Notes under the pieces: model-generated | What the model was told of the DNA's origin: nothing | What the model saw: only the letters and a program-made list of their open reading frames with translations | The model's database searches: none | Position numbers and translations under genes: made by a program | Source: Gammaproteobacteria bacterium | GTDB lineage: Bacteria; Pseudomonadota; Gammaproteobacteria; Pseudomonadales; Pseudohongiellaceae | Length of the DNA: 64,000 nucleotides | NCBI GenBank assembly: GCA_009692305.1 | Contig: SHZK01000011.1 | Coordinates: 1-64,000 of the forward strand | Direction: 5' to 3' | Part shown: positions 53,835 through 63,497 of the stretch, one piece after another | Position numbering within the stretch: position 1 is the first letter of the stretch | How the letters are laid out: each line of letters begins with the position of its first letter

Positions 53835-54605
53835 GTGAAACCCGTCATCAAAGCCTGCATTGTCCTCAATCTGCTGCTCGCCGGCGCTGTCGCCAGCGCA
53901 CAATCAGGCACTGACTTCAAACCCGACTACGATGTAGGCGGTGAGTTCAATTTCGTGCGTGTGCAATACGACAGCTATTTTGGCGGCCGCGGCGGCTATG
54001 GTTATGGGCCCTGGTCTATCGATTTTCCGGATGCTGACCAGAATTTTCTGAGAGGCGTTTCGCGCCTGACCAATGTTCGCGTGATGAGTGATCCGATTGT
54101 ATTGCGGCTCGATGATGAACAAATCTATGACTATCCGTTTCTATATATGCTGGAAGTGGGTCAGGGCGGCGGCATTGGCCTCGACGCTCAGGAGACCATG
54201 AACCTGCGCGAGTACCTGCTCAGGGGCGGATTCCTGCTCATTGACGATTTCTGGGGACAGGAAGAGTGGGATAATTTCTACGCGTCTTTCAGCCAGGTGT
54301 TTCCGGATCGGGAAATAGTTGAGTTGAGCGCCGACCATGAAATATTCCATGTGTACTATGACATCGATGGCCCCACCATGATTCCAGCGCTGTATCGCAC
54401 CGACGAATACGGCGAGCGCGGCATCGACCATGCCAGCAACCACGCCATACTAGATGACAACGGACGCGTGATGGTCCTGATCAACTGGAATTCGGATATG
54501 GGGGACGGCTGGGAACACACTTACCATCCAGCCTATCCAACTCGCTACGCCAATTCAGCCTATCAACTGGGCATAAACTATCTGATGTATGCGATGACGC
54601 ACTGA
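53835..54605 (+). CDS. Secreted DUF4159 family protein
   Basis: 256 residues from the GTG at 53835 (VKPVIKACIVLNLLLAGAVA is a clean signal peptide); an ATG at 53790 in frame is a weaker start. DUF4159 domain: FNFVRVQYDSYFGGRGGYGY, IVLRLDDEQIYDYPFLYMLE, REYLLRGGFLLIDDFWGQEE and the C-terminal YQLGINYLMYAMTH. These proteins usually occur with MoxR ATPase and BatA-type genes; here the gene is alone. Glutamine-amidotransferase-like fold; function unknown. Confidence 0.82.
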   Translation: MKPVIKACIVLNLLLAGAVASAQSGTDFKPDYDVGGEFNFVRVQYDSYFGGRGGYGYGPWSIDFPDADQNFLRGVSRLTNVRVMSDPIVLRLDDEQIYDYPFLYMLEVGQGGGIGLDAQETMNLREYLLRGGFLLIDDFWGQEEWDNFYASFSQVFPDREIVELSADHEIFHVYYDIDGPTMIPALYRTDEYGERGIDHASNHAILDDNGRVMVLINWNSDMGDGWEHTYHPAYPTRYANSAYQLGINYLMYAMTH

Positions 54606-54644
54606 CGGCGTCGTGCTGAATTAGTACCTTTGTAAATCAATCTG

Positions 54645-57317
54645 CTAGTGCAACATCGGATCGGCTTTCTCTGGATCTATCTTCAAACCCTTCGCTAACT
54701 GCTTGAATTTTGCAGTGCTCAATTGCTTGTCGCGCAACAGACCGACCAATGCCGCATGACAAATATAGTCGGCGCTAACTTCAAAATAGTCGCGTAATGC
54801 CGCGCGGGTCTCGCTCAATCCGTAACCGTCAGTGCCAAGCACCAGATAGTTGGCAGGCATCCAGCTGGCAATGCCGGCCGGCAGTGCCTGCATATAATCC
54901 GATGCGGCAACATAGACACCGCGGGTGCCGCTGAACAACTCACGCACATAAGGCGTCTTCTGTTGGTCCAAGGGATGCAGCCGGTTAAACCGCTCACACT
55001 CCTGTGCTTCGCGCAGGAGTTCGTTATAACTCGTTATGCTCCAGAGGCTCACGCTAAAACCCATCTGCAGCAGTTTTTCATAGGCAGATAGTGCCTGTTG
55101 CAGGATCGAGCCACTGCCGAGCAGGTGGATTGTGCAGTCTTTTAATGGCGCTGAATTTTGGAACAAGTAGGCTCCTGAGATAATCGAGCCAGCCAGGTCT
55201 TCCTGTTTTGGCATCGCTGGCATCAGGTAATTTTCATTGTACGCCGTGATGTAATAGAAGATGTTTTCCCGCAATTCGTACATCCTGCGAATTCCTTCCC
55301 TGACGATTACCACCAATTCATAGGCAAAGGCCGGATCATAACTCTTGAGATTAGGATAGGTATTTGCGACCACCTGGGAATGCCCGTCCTGATGCTGGAT
55401 TCCCTCACCGTTTAAAGTAGTACGACCGGCAGTGCCGCCAATGAGAAATCCCCGGCACATCATGTCGCCGCACGTCCAGATCATGTCACCGACACGCTGA
55501 AATCCGAAAATGGAATAGAAAAAATAGAAGGGAATCATCGGCAAGCCATGTATCGAGTATGCGGTTCCCGCAGCGAGGAACGAAGCCAGTGCGCCTGTCT
55601 CACAGATGCCTTCCTGCAGAATCTGGCCATCCTCTGCTTCGCGATAGGCACCGAGCGTGTCCGCATCAACAGGGGTGTAGTTTTGTCCCTGTAAGGAGAA
55701 AATTCCCGCAATATTGAACAGGGCTTCCAGACCGAAAGTACGCGCCTCATCCGGCACAATTGGTACGATATACCGATTCAGGGCTTTGTCTCGCAACAGC
55801 ACAGAAAGAATTCTTACCAGCGCCATCGTTGTGGACATGGCTCTGGAACTGGAGCCTTCGAGCAGGGCTGCGAATGCTTCCAGCTGCGGAGGCGACAGTT
55901 TTATACAGTTGTTTTCCCGTTCAGGAATCACGCCGCCTAACTCCTGTCGTCTGGTGCGCAAATATTCAAGTTCGGGGCTGTTCTTCGCTGGCTTGTAGAA
56001 TGCGGCACGCTTGATCTCGTCATCAGAAAGCGGAATGCCGAAATTTTTCGCAATTTGTAAGCGTTGATCACCATCAAGATTCTTTTTCTGATGCGCCGTA
56101 TTACTACCCTCTGCACCAATTATGCCGTCACCCTTTACGGTTTTTATCAGAATGACCGTAGGTTTGCCTGTGCTATGGATCGCGCGGAGATAGGCAGCAT
56201 AAATTTTCTTTACATCCTGGCCACCGCGCTTGATGCGGTCTACTTCATCATCGCTCAGGGTGTTCATCACGGCTTCCAGCTCAGGGTCACCGCCTACCCA
56301 ATGTTCACGTTGACGATCCCCCGGCAATACTGAATAGCGTTGATAGTCACCGTCTACGCATTCTTCCATGCGCCGGCGCAACGCACCTTTGACGTCGGCG
56401 GTCAGCAATTTGTCCCAGCCGCTGCCCCAGATCACCTTGATCACATTCCACCCGGCACCGTTAAAGGCTGCTTCCAACTCCTGGATGATCTTGCCATTGC
56501 CACGTACGGGTCCGTCCAGTCGCTGCAGGTTGCAATTCACCACGAGAATTAAATTGTCGAGATTTTCCCGCGAGGCGATATTAATCGTGCCTAGCACTTC
56601 CGGTTCATCGGTCTCGCCATCTCCGATAAAGCACCAGACCTTGCCACCGAGTTTCGGTTTCAGACCGCGATTCTCCAGATACTTGGCGAAGCGCGCCTGG
56701 TAAATGGCCGTCGGTGTAGACAATCCCATGGAGGCATTAGCGACCTGCCAATAGTCTGGCATGGAGCGTGGATGGGGATACGAGGTCAGACCACCGGCTG
56801 GTTGCAGTTCGCGCCGATAGTTTTGAATTTGCTCGAGCGTAAAGCGATCTTCAAGCCAGGAGCGGGCATAGACGCCTGGTGAGGCATGGGGCTGTAATAT
56901 GACAAGGTCGCCACCGTAGTCTGCAGTGCGCTTGCGAAAAAAATGATTGAAGCCGACTTCCATTAAAGTGGCAGCAGAAGCATAAGTGGCGATGTGACCA
57001 CCGACTCCTGTGCCAGCATCCTGCCCTTGCAACACCATCGCCATGGCATTCCAGCGCAAGATGTTCTCGATGCGCTGTTCAAGTTCAATATTACCGGGAT
57101 AACTCGGTTGTTCCGAGGCGGCGATGGTATTGAGATATGGAGAGTTGACTGTGACCGTTGCTACCGGTATTTGCCGACCTGCGCTCCATTGGTTGAGTTC
57201 GGCGAGGATAGCTTGCACACCGTCCGGCCCATGATTGGTGTAGATATCTTCCAGTGCTTCCAGCCATTCCTGCAGATCAGACTCGAGTGCTGCTGCATGG
57301 GGTTTTGGAGTAGTCAC
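54645..57317 (-). CDS. aceE: Pyruvate dehydrogenase E1 component (homodimeric)
   Basis: 890 residues, full length for AceE. ThDP-Mg motif in WCFIGDGETDEPEVLGTINI (about 228-247) ending in NCNLQRLDGPVRGNG; the N-terminal E2-binding tail and C-terminal transketolase regions (GRTTLNGEGIQHQDGHSQVV near 675) are normal. It decarboxylates pyruvate and feeds dihydrolipoyl acetyltransferase. aceF, normally directly downstream, is not in the window: the next gene on this strand side is the convergent DUF4159 gene. It may be a second copy of the enzyme or a split operon. Confidence 0.93.
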   Translation of the reverse strand: MTTPKPHAAALESDLQEWLEALEDIYTNHGPDGVQAILAELNQWSAGRQIPVATVTVNSPYLNTIAASEQPSYPGNIELEQRIENILRWNAMAMVLQGQDAGTGVGGHIATYASAATLMEVGFNHFFRKRTADYGGDLVILQPHASPGVYARSWLEDRFTLEQIQNYRRELQPAGGLTSYPHPRSMPDYWQVANASMGLSTPTAIYQARFAKYLENRGLKPKLGGKVWCFIGDGETDEPEVLGTINIASRENLDNLILVVNCNLQRLDGPVRGNGKIIQELEAAFNGAGWNVIKVIWGSGWDKLLTADVKGALRRRMEECVDGDYQRYSVLPGDRQREHWVGGDPELEAVMNTLSDDEVDRIKRGGQDVKKIYAAYLRAIHSTGKPTVILIKTVKGDGIIGAEGSNTAHQKKNLDGDQRLQIAKNFGIPLSDDEIKRAAFYKPAKNSPELEYLRTRRQELGGVIPERENNCIKLSPPQLEAFAALLEGSSSRAMSTTMALVRILSVLLRDKALNRYIVPIVPDEARTFGLEALFNIAGIFSLQGQNYTPVDADTLGAYREAEDGQILQEGICETGALASFLAAGTAYSIHGLPMIPFYFFYSIFGFQRVGDMIWTCGDMMCRGFLIGGTAGRTTLNGEGIQHQDGHSQVVANTYPNLKSYDPAFAYELVVIVREGIRRMYELRENIFYYITAYNENYLMPAMPKQEDLAGSIISGAYLFQNSAPLKDCTIHLLGSGSILQQALSAYEKLLQMGFSVSLWSITSYNELLREAQECERFNRLHPLDQQKTPYVRELFSGTRGVYVAASDYMQALPAGIASWMPANYLVLGTDGYGLSETRAALRDYFEVSADYICHAALVGLLRDKQLSTAKFKQLAKGLKIDPEKADPMLH

Positions 57318-57641
57318 AGTGATCCTTGGCTGCAGGCCGCGCAGTTCAGATTGAATTCCCGGATTCGAGCATAGGGCTTTGGAATGGCTTCATTATACTC
57401 AAGCCGCCGACAATTGAATTGCCAACGCTGCTAATATAATTTGCAATTGAGCAATAATAATAAGAATAAATACAAAAGCAGGCATATTAAATGCCGGAAA
57501 TACTCTTGGACAGGTCAACTTATAAAATTCTACATTACTTGCTGAACCACAGGCATTGCGAATAAAGGCTCGCTGGACTCAATCAAGCTAGTGTGGTCTA
57601 GTCGCTACGCAATTGAACCCAAATTAAAAAAGGTGACTAAA
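57318..57641. other. Promoter region between aceE and the DUF6351 gene
   Basis: 324 bp of AT-rich divergent spacer with several short inverted stretches around CAATTGAATTGCC and TTGCAATTGAGCAAT (57408-57455). No recognisable regulator box such as a clear PdhR palindrome was found. Confidence 0.4.
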
Positions 57642-59876
57642 ATGAAAGCGCTTGCTTCAGCCTTGCTCGCATCTGCTATTTACCTGTCTCTGGCTGCTTG
57701 CAGTCCGGAGCCGCCAACCACTGTATCAATTCCCCGCGTCGGGTTTCTGGCAGTGTCACCTGTGTCCAATCTGGCGCACCTGATCAGTGGCAATAATGCG
57801 CTGGTGGAAATCACCAGTGATGCCACCAACCCGGACAGTTTTGTGATAACAGTAAATGATCAGCCGGCCTCGGCGCAGATTGCCGAACATGCTTTCGCAG
57901 ACGGAGTGCACCACTATCGTATGCTGCTGAGGGAATTACAGCCTGGCAATAATCTGGTGAGGGTTGAAACTGGTGAAGCTGCTGCTGCCTTGTCGTTGGT
58001 GAATTACCCTATAACCGGGCCGATCTTCTCCGGCGAACAACAACAACCCTATTTGTGTTTGCACGAACTGGCACCGGGTCGCGATGGCGAAAAGCGTCGC
58101 TTTGCCATCGGTAACGGCGAGTATCTCGATGATAGCAATATGGATGCCAATTGCGGCGTAGCTACCCGCACGGACTACGTTTATCGTTCAACTGACACCG
58201 ATGCGGAATTCAAGCCACTGCCGAGTCTGGATTCGCGTCCACAAGACCTCGCTTTTACTACGACTAATGAGAACCAGAATGTTCCCTATATCGTGCGCAT
58301 CGAAACTGGCACGATTAATCGCGCAATCTATCAGATAGTCATATTGCACGATCCCGTTGCCAATGCACCGAGCGCGCTCGCGCCTTCGCCGCAATGGAAT
58401 GGCCGCCTGGTCTACACTTTTGGTGGCGGCTGCGAGGCAGGCTATTTCCAGGGCGCGAGCACGGGTGGTGTGCTGCGTGACTCGATGCTGGCCAAAGGCT
58501 ATGCGGTCGCATCATCAACGCTCAATGTGAATGCCCAGGGTGGTTGTAACGATGTGCTGTCTGCCGAGACTACCATGATGGTGAAGGAGCACTTCATCGA
58601 ATCCTATGGTGAGCCTGATTATACGATCGGTAACGGCGGCTCCGGCGGCGCCATGCAACAGCTTTTAATAGCTGGTTCTTACCCTGGCATTCTGGATGGC
58701 TTATTGCCCAGTATGACTTTTCCTGACGCCGTGAGTTACCTTACCGACTCGCAGGAATGTGCCAGCCTGCTGCGGGATTTTGTAAATGATCCAGCACGCA
58801 ACCTGGACGAGACAACGAAAAATATAATCGGTGGCTGGTCGATGTGGTCGACCTGTGAGCAGTCACTGGGTGAAAGACCGAAGCGAATTGCTCCCGACGA
58901 CTGCTCAGCCGAGATTCCAGCGACGCTGCAGTATCACCCGCAAACAAGCCCGAATGGCATTCGCTGCTCAATTTATGATGGCATGCGCAATATTTTCGGT
59001 GAAAAGCTGTATACCGATGTGACCACAGGCAGGGAGTTCGCGCGGGCTCCCCATGACAATGTGGGTGTGCAATATGGTCTCGCCGCGCTTAACGAAGGGC
59101 TTATCGACATCGACCTGTTTCTCGATCTCAATGAAAACATTGGCGGGTGGAATATCGACGTGCAGCCCCAGGCCCAGCGTACCGAAGCGGATGAAGATGC
59201 AATCAGAATTGCCTACCAGACTGGGCGTATCACGAATGGCAGCGCTGGCCTTTCCCAGGTGCCAATCATAGATGATCGCAGTTATCTGGATGACATTGGC
59301 AATTTTCATGCGAGCGTGTACTCGTTCGTAATGCGAGCACGCATGGAGCGAGACAATGGACACGCCAACAACTACGTTGTGCGGCGCCATAATCGTGATA
59401 TGGATATTGCTGATGACAATCTGGCTCTTATGGATCGTTGGTTGGCGGGCATCAAGGCCGACCAATCCCAAATTTCCACACTGGAAAAAATTGTTCGCGC
59501 CAGACCGGCTGATCTGCAGGACGATTGTTTTGCAGCGAATGGTGAGCGCATCGTTGAACAAGCGAGTTTCGACATGAGCAGACTATTCGATAACACAGGC
59601 AGTCCGTGCAACGGTCTATTTCCACCCCACGCTGGATTGCGCCTGGTAGCTGGCGGGCCGCTAACAAACGATATATTAAAATGCCAATTGAAAGAGATTG
59701 ATGCTGCTGACTACGCGGTGAAATTCACTGCTGCCGAACAGGAGCGCCTGACCAATATCTTTCCGGAAGGAGTGTGTGACTGGAGTAAGCCTGGAGTACA
59801 ACAACAGACGAATCAGACCTGGTTGTCGTATGGACCGTCGCCGGTGAATCTATATCATGCTCGAACGGAGAATTAG
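57642..59876 (+). CDS. DUF6351 lipoprotein (tannase-like hydrolase fold)
   Basis: 744 residues from the ATG at 57642; the frame runs back to 57591 without need. Lipobox YLSLAAC (about Cys19). Starts with the family block LAHLISGNNALVEI; an alpha/beta-hydrolase core has the elbow GNGGSGGAMQQLLIAGSYPG (about 340) and blocks resembling the tannase family (CEAGYFQGASTGG, GVCDWSKPGV). Many Cys suggest disulfides. It is probably an exported ester hydrolase related in fold to the tannase at 5593-7236, but the two are not close copies. Confidence 0.8.
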   Translation: MKALASALLASAIYLSLAACSPEPPTTVSIPRVGFLAVSPVSNLAHLISGNNALVEITSDATNPDSFVITVNDQPASAQIAEHAFADGVHHYRMLLRELQPGNNLVRVETGEAAAALSLVNYPITGPIFSGEQQQPYLCLHELAPGRDGEKRRFAIGNGEYLDDSNMDANCGVATRTDYVYRSTDTDAEFKPLPSLDSRPQDLAFTTTNENQNVPYIVRIETGTINRAIYQIVILHDPVANAPSALAPSPQWNGRLVYTFGGGCEAGYFQGASTGGVLRDSMLAKGYAVASSTLNVNAQGGCNDVLSAETTMMVKEHFIESYGEPDYTIGNGGSGGAMQQLLIAGSYPGILDGLLPSMTFPDAVSYLTDSQECASLLRDFVNDPARNLDETTKNIIGGWSMWSTCEQSLGERPKRIAPDDCSAEIPATLQYHPQTSPNGIRCSIYDGMRNIFGEKLYTDVTTGREFARAPHDNVGVQYGLAALNEGLIDIDLFLDLNENIGGWNIDVQPQAQRTEADEDAIRIAYQTGRITNGSAGLSQVPIIDDRSYLDDIGNFHASVYSFVMRARMERDNGHANNYVVRRHNRDMDIADDNLALMDRWLAGIKADQSQISTLEKIVRARPADLQDDCFAANGERIVEQASFDMSRLFDNTGSPCNGLFPPHAGLRLVAGGPLTNDILKCQLKEIDAADYAVKFTAAEQERLTNIFPEGVCDWSKPGVQQQTNQTWLSYGPSPVNLYHARTEN

Positions 59877-59909
59877 CGCGCCACAGGCGAGTTTCTTTCA
59901 GATATTTTA

Positions 59910-60470
59910 TTAATCAATTGCGAGCGCCGACGACTTCGGCGCAGTCTGCGTGGCCAGATAGGCACGGATTAGCGCGGCGTCGCGCCCCGTGCAGTCCGCA
60001 CTATTGGTCAACATGAATTCCATACTGATATTTTGGATCTGACCGGATTTCGCAATCGTGTCTTTGAAATTCTGAATTTCGAAGGGCGCCAGTCCGAGAT
60101 TGCCATAGAAATCGATGAGCAACTGCAGTTCATGCAATGATAAATTTTCCGCCAGAATCAGTGCCAGTCCTTCTTCGAACTTTTCCCAGGCATATTCTTC
60201 CTGATAACAATTACTGATTTGTTGCAAAACAGTGCTGGGTAATTCCACCGCAGCAGATATGCTTACGATACTGGAATAAGAGCGCATGATGGAACGAGTC
60301 TGCTGTTTAGTTCGAGCTTCGTAATGACGTTGCACGGCAGCGACGCGCAACAATTGATGTGCAAGCTCCAATGAATCGGCAATAGCTCGCTCAGTACTCA
60401 GTGCTACACAAATAATGCCAATGCAGGTAACGCAGCGGAATGTAGAGTTAGTTTTCGTCGACAATTTCAA
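59910..60470 (-). CDS. Secreted helical protein of unknown function
   Basis: 186 residues with a signal-like N-terminus (about 10-30) and a helical body (ELAHQLLRVAAVQRHYEART, LSLHELQLLIDFYGNLGLAP) loosely like DUF2059 proteins. It overlaps the SIMPL gene by 23 bp on the same strand, so the two are likely co-translated. Function unknown. Confidence 0.6.
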   Translation of the reverse strand: MKLSTKTNSTFRCVTCIGIICVALSTERAIADSLELAHQLLRVAAVQRHYEARTKQQTRSIMRSYSSIVSISAAVELPSTVLQQISNCYQEEYAWEKFEEGLALILAENLSLHELQLLIDFYGNLGLAPFEIQNFKDTIAKSGQIQNISMEFMLTNSADCTGRDAALIRAYLATQTAPKSSALAID

Positions 60471-61236
60471 ATACCACCGTGACAGAGGTCTGATAGTCTA
60501 CTTCATCAAATGTGGGAGCAATAGTTGCAGCTGCGTCGACCATCGAGGACGCACTGCGGGTGCCCAGAGCATCTACTGCCATTTCCTGTTGCATGGTAGC
60601 CATCGGCATGGGGCGCGGCGTACGAATTACTCCGCCGTAGTAAAAGTTGACAGCGCGCAGCTGCAATCTCAGGTTGGATTCGTAATAGGTTTTCTGTTCC
60701 ATAACATCTTGCATTGCCAGTTCGCGCACCTGATCATCGAAATCATCTTCGAGGCTGTGCTCAAATTCGGTGGCCTCGAATTTTACTTCCGGATTTGCAT
60801 CGGCTGCAGCCGCAAGCAGCAGCAAGTGCTCTTCAGTAATTACTTTCACCTCCATACGAGCGACCACTTCGAAACGATTCGGGGTGCGCCCGAATACACC
60901 AAATTGAGGTGAGGAGGAAAACTTTGAATTATTGATAGCGGTGGCAGGAATACCGGCGTTCACGAAGTCATCGATCATGCTCAGGCGCAGGGCTTGATTG
61001 ACACTCATAGCTTCATTGAGCGTGCGTGCTTCCGTGGTAACCAGCAGACTGACTTTTGCCATATCCTTGAACGCAGTCAATTCCCCGTTGCCACTAATAT
61101 TAACTAGATTGGGTTGCGGCATGAGAAATTCCCGCAACTCATCTGGGTTGCCAGATAGTTGCGGTTGAGCATTGGTGGCAGCAGCAAGCAGCAGGGCGAA
61201 ACCGGTGCAGGCGGCAACAAGTGGAGACATGTTCAT
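60448..61236 (-). CDS. SIMPL (DUF541) domain protein, periplasmic
   Basis: 262 residues. Signal peptide (about 1-23, LLAAATNAQ). SIMPL domain: ISGNGELTAFKDMAKVSLLV at the start, then a central KVITEEHLLLLAAAADANPE and a C-terminal YQTSVTVVFEIVDE strand. SIMPL proteins form periplasmic oligomers and are linked to envelope stress or oxidative defence. First gene of a two-gene unit with the helical protein. Confidence 0.82.
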   Translation of the reverse strand: MNMSPLVAACTGFALLLAAATNAQPQLSGNPDELREFLMPQPNLVNISGNGELTAFKDMAKVSLLVTTEARTLNEAMSVNQALRLSMIDDFVNAGIPATAINNSKFSSSPQFGVFGRTPNRFEVVARMEVKVITEEHLLLLAAAADANPEVKFEATEFEHSLEDDFDDQVRELAMQDVMEQKTYYESNLRLQLRAVNFYYGGVIRTPRPMPMATMQQEMAVDALGTRSASSMVDAAATIAPTFDEVDYQTSVTVVFEIVDEN

Positions 61237-61452
61237 AGAGGATTCCTGGTAAACGGTTCAGATACATTTGTAACTGCAAATTAAGAGCAGGCACAGCAGG
61301 CAGCTGATTATCGGCGTTCAGCATGCAGAGATACACCAGAACTCGCAACACGGTTTTAGTCCGTTGCCCCGAACTTGTCACAGCGCGATTGACGCAAGCT
61401 GATGACAATGACAACATACTGGCACAACTACGCTATATGAGGGCCGGTAGCT

Positions 61453-61893
61453 TTGCATTCACCCAAACGCATGCTTTTTCTGGACCTGGTGCTGTCTGTA
61501 TTTCGCTTGAACGGGTTGTTAATAGCCGAAGGCGATACGATGACTGACCAGCTGGGGCTGACCAGCGCACGCTGGAAAGTCATAGGGGTCATTGCCTTGT
61601 CAAATGCCGGGCTCACCGTGCCGGGCATAGCTCGGGTACTGGGGCAATCGCGGCAGGCGGTGCAACGCCTCACCGACGTGATGATGGCTGATGGACTGGT
61701 GCAGTATCAGGCAAACCCCAAGCACAAACGTTCAGTACTGGTTATCCTCACTGATGCAGGCAAGGATGCCTACCATGCCTTGCGTGATGTGCAAGATCCT
61801 TGGGCGCTTCGAAATACCGATGACATTCCTATTGAGGAGCTGGAAACAGCGCTGCGCCTGGTGCGGCGACTAATTCAGAAATTCGACAAATGA
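61453..61893 (+). CDS. MarR-family regulator
   Basis: 146 residues. Winged helix-turn-helix: LTSARWKVIGVIALSNAGLT, VPGIARVLGQSRQAVQRLTD and the wing PKHKRSVLVILTDAGKDAYH. It overlaps the nnrD start by 4 bp (ATGA), so the regulator is translated with a house-keeping repair gene, an unusual pairing. A second candidate start lies at 61471. Ligand unknown. Confidence 0.88.
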   Translation: MHSPKRMLFLDLVLSVFRLNGLLIAEGDTMTDQLGLTSARWKVIGVIALSNAGLTVPGIARVLGQSRQAVQRLTDVMMADGLVQYQANPKHKRSVLVILTDAGKDAYHALRDVQDPWALRNTDDIPIEELETALRLVRRLIQKFDK

Positions 61894-63479
61894 TGAGCGA
61901 ACCCCTGTCACGCCTGCCCCATGCTCTGTATCGAGCGCAGGATGTACAAAAACTGGACCAGATCGCGATCACAGATTGCGGCATTGATAGTTTCAAGTTA
62001 ATGCAGCGCGCAGGCGCGGTCACCCTTAACGCATTGCTGGAATACTGGCCGCAAACCCGACTGCTGCGGGTATTCGTCGGCAGCGGTAACAACGGCGGTG
62101 ATGGCTATATTGTCGCGGGTCTCGCCCAAGCGCAGGGCTTGCACGCCGAAGTCGTGCAGGTAAGCGCCCCCGCGGCACTGCAAGGTGATGCGCGCAAGGC
62201 CTGGGAATGGGCCACCCAAAAGCAAGTACACATGCTGAGTTTCGAAGATTATCTGGCAGCTGTTGCGAGCAACACAGCTGCCGCGTCTGCACATACGGTA
62301 GTGGTTGATGGTCTGCTTGGTACCGGTATTACGTGCAAGGTGGAAGGTGTATTTGCGCAGGCGATCGACCATATCAATCACTGCACTAAAAACAAAACCG
62401 CGGCCGCAGTGGTAGCGATCGACATTCCATCCGGACTGAGCGCGGATACTGGTTGCCCGCTGGGCGCAACGGTAAAAGCCGATCTCACGGTTACATTTAT
62501 TGGCATGAAGCAAGGGCTGCTCACTGGTCGCGGCCGCGAATTTGCCGGCAGCATCTCGTTCAATAACCTCGATGTACCTGCAGCGGTCTATGCTGGCAGC
62601 AAATCTCCGGCAGTCGCCGCGCAGCGTATCGATATAAATGAGGCGACCCGGCACCTGTTGCCACGCAACCCAGCATCCCACAAGGGCGACCATGGTCATG
62701 TGGTAGTAGTTGGCGGCGATGCTGGTTACGGCGGCGCCGTGATGTTGGCCGCCACGGCGGCGCTGCGCGCAGGCGCGGGGCTGGTGAGCGTCATCACGCG
62801 CTCGCTGCACCGGCCGGCACTGATCGCGCATACGCCCGAACTTATGGTGCTCGGCACTGAAGATGAGCAGGCGCCACTGCAGGCCCTGCTCGACAAGGCA
62901 TCGGTAATTGTCATTGGCCCCGGTCTCGGCCAGGGGCAATGGTCGCGGCATCTGCTGCAATTGGTGTTAAGTACACAGAGCGCGCGGCGGATACCGCTGG
63001 TAATCGATGCCGATGGGCTGCGCTTGCTGGCAGAGAAACCAGTAGCGAGTACTGGGGTGAAGCGCTCCCTCTGGATTCTCACTCCGCACCCGGGTGAAGC
63101 TGCACAGTTGCTGGATAGCAGTACTGAGGCAATCCAATCTGACCGATTCGCCGCCGTGCGCGCCCTGCAGGCAAAGTGGGGTGGCTGCTGCCTGTTGAAG
63201 GGCAGTGGCAGCCTGATCTGCTGCGAGGAGGCCGACGGGCAACAAGTGTTTCTCTCAACAGAAGGCAATTCCGGCATGGCAACCGCAGGCATGGGCGATG
63301 TGCTGAGTGGCATCACGGCCAGCCTGGTGGCACAGGGACTCTCGCTTGCCGATAGTCTGCGCTGCGCAGTGGTGATTCATGGCGAAGCGGGCGATCTCGC
63401 CGCACAGCAGCATGGTCCGAGAGGTCTGTTAGCCTCAGACTTGTTCCGGCATATCCAGCAACTCGTCAATCCGATCTAA
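61890..63479 (+). CDS. nnrD: Bifunctional NAD(P)H-hydrate repair enzyme
   Basis: 529 residues. N-terminal YjeF_N epimerase domain (about 1-215) with VGSGNNGGDGYIVAGLAQAQ and DGLLGTGI; C-terminal ADP/ATP-dependent dehydratase domain (about 235-525) with HVVVVGGDAGYGGAVMLAAT, TPHPGEAAQLL and NSGMATAGMGDVLSGITASL. It restores damaged NADHX/NADPHX. tsaE follows 18 bp later, the common gammaproteobacterial order. Confidence 0.95.
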   Translation: MMSEPLSRLPHALYRAQDVQKLDQIAITDCGIDSFKLMQRAGAVTLNALLEYWPQTRLLRVFVGSGNNGGDGYIVAGLAQAQGLHAEVVQVSAPAALQGDARKAWEWATQKQVHMLSFEDYLAAVASNTAAASAHTVVVDGLLGTGITCKVEGVFAQAIDHINHCTKNKTAAAVVAIDIPSGLSADTGCPLGATVKADLTVTFIGMKQGLLTGRGREFAGSISFNNLDVPAAVYAGSKSPAVAAQRIDINEATRHLLPRNPASHKGDHGHVVVVGGDAGYGGAVMLAATAALRAGAGLVSVITRSLHRPALIAHTPELMVLGTEDEQAPLQALLDKASVIVIGPGLGQGQWSRHLLQLVLSTQSARRIPLVIDADGLRLLAEKPVASTGVKRSLWILTPHPGEAAQLLDSSTEAIQSDRFAAVRALQAKWGGCCLLKGSGSLICCEEADGQQVFLSTEGNSGMATAGMGDVLSGITASLVAQGLSLADSLRCAVVIHGEAGDLAAQQHGPRGLLASDLFRHIQQLVNPI

Positions 63480-63497
63480 GGCAGTGACGTAAGTTCA

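Noticed and set aside
61998..62960. Open frame of 320 codons on the minus strand opposite nnrD
   Set aside because: It lies fully antisense to a well-conserved gene, has no recognisable domain, and its Arg/Gln/His-rich composition is that of a shadow frame.
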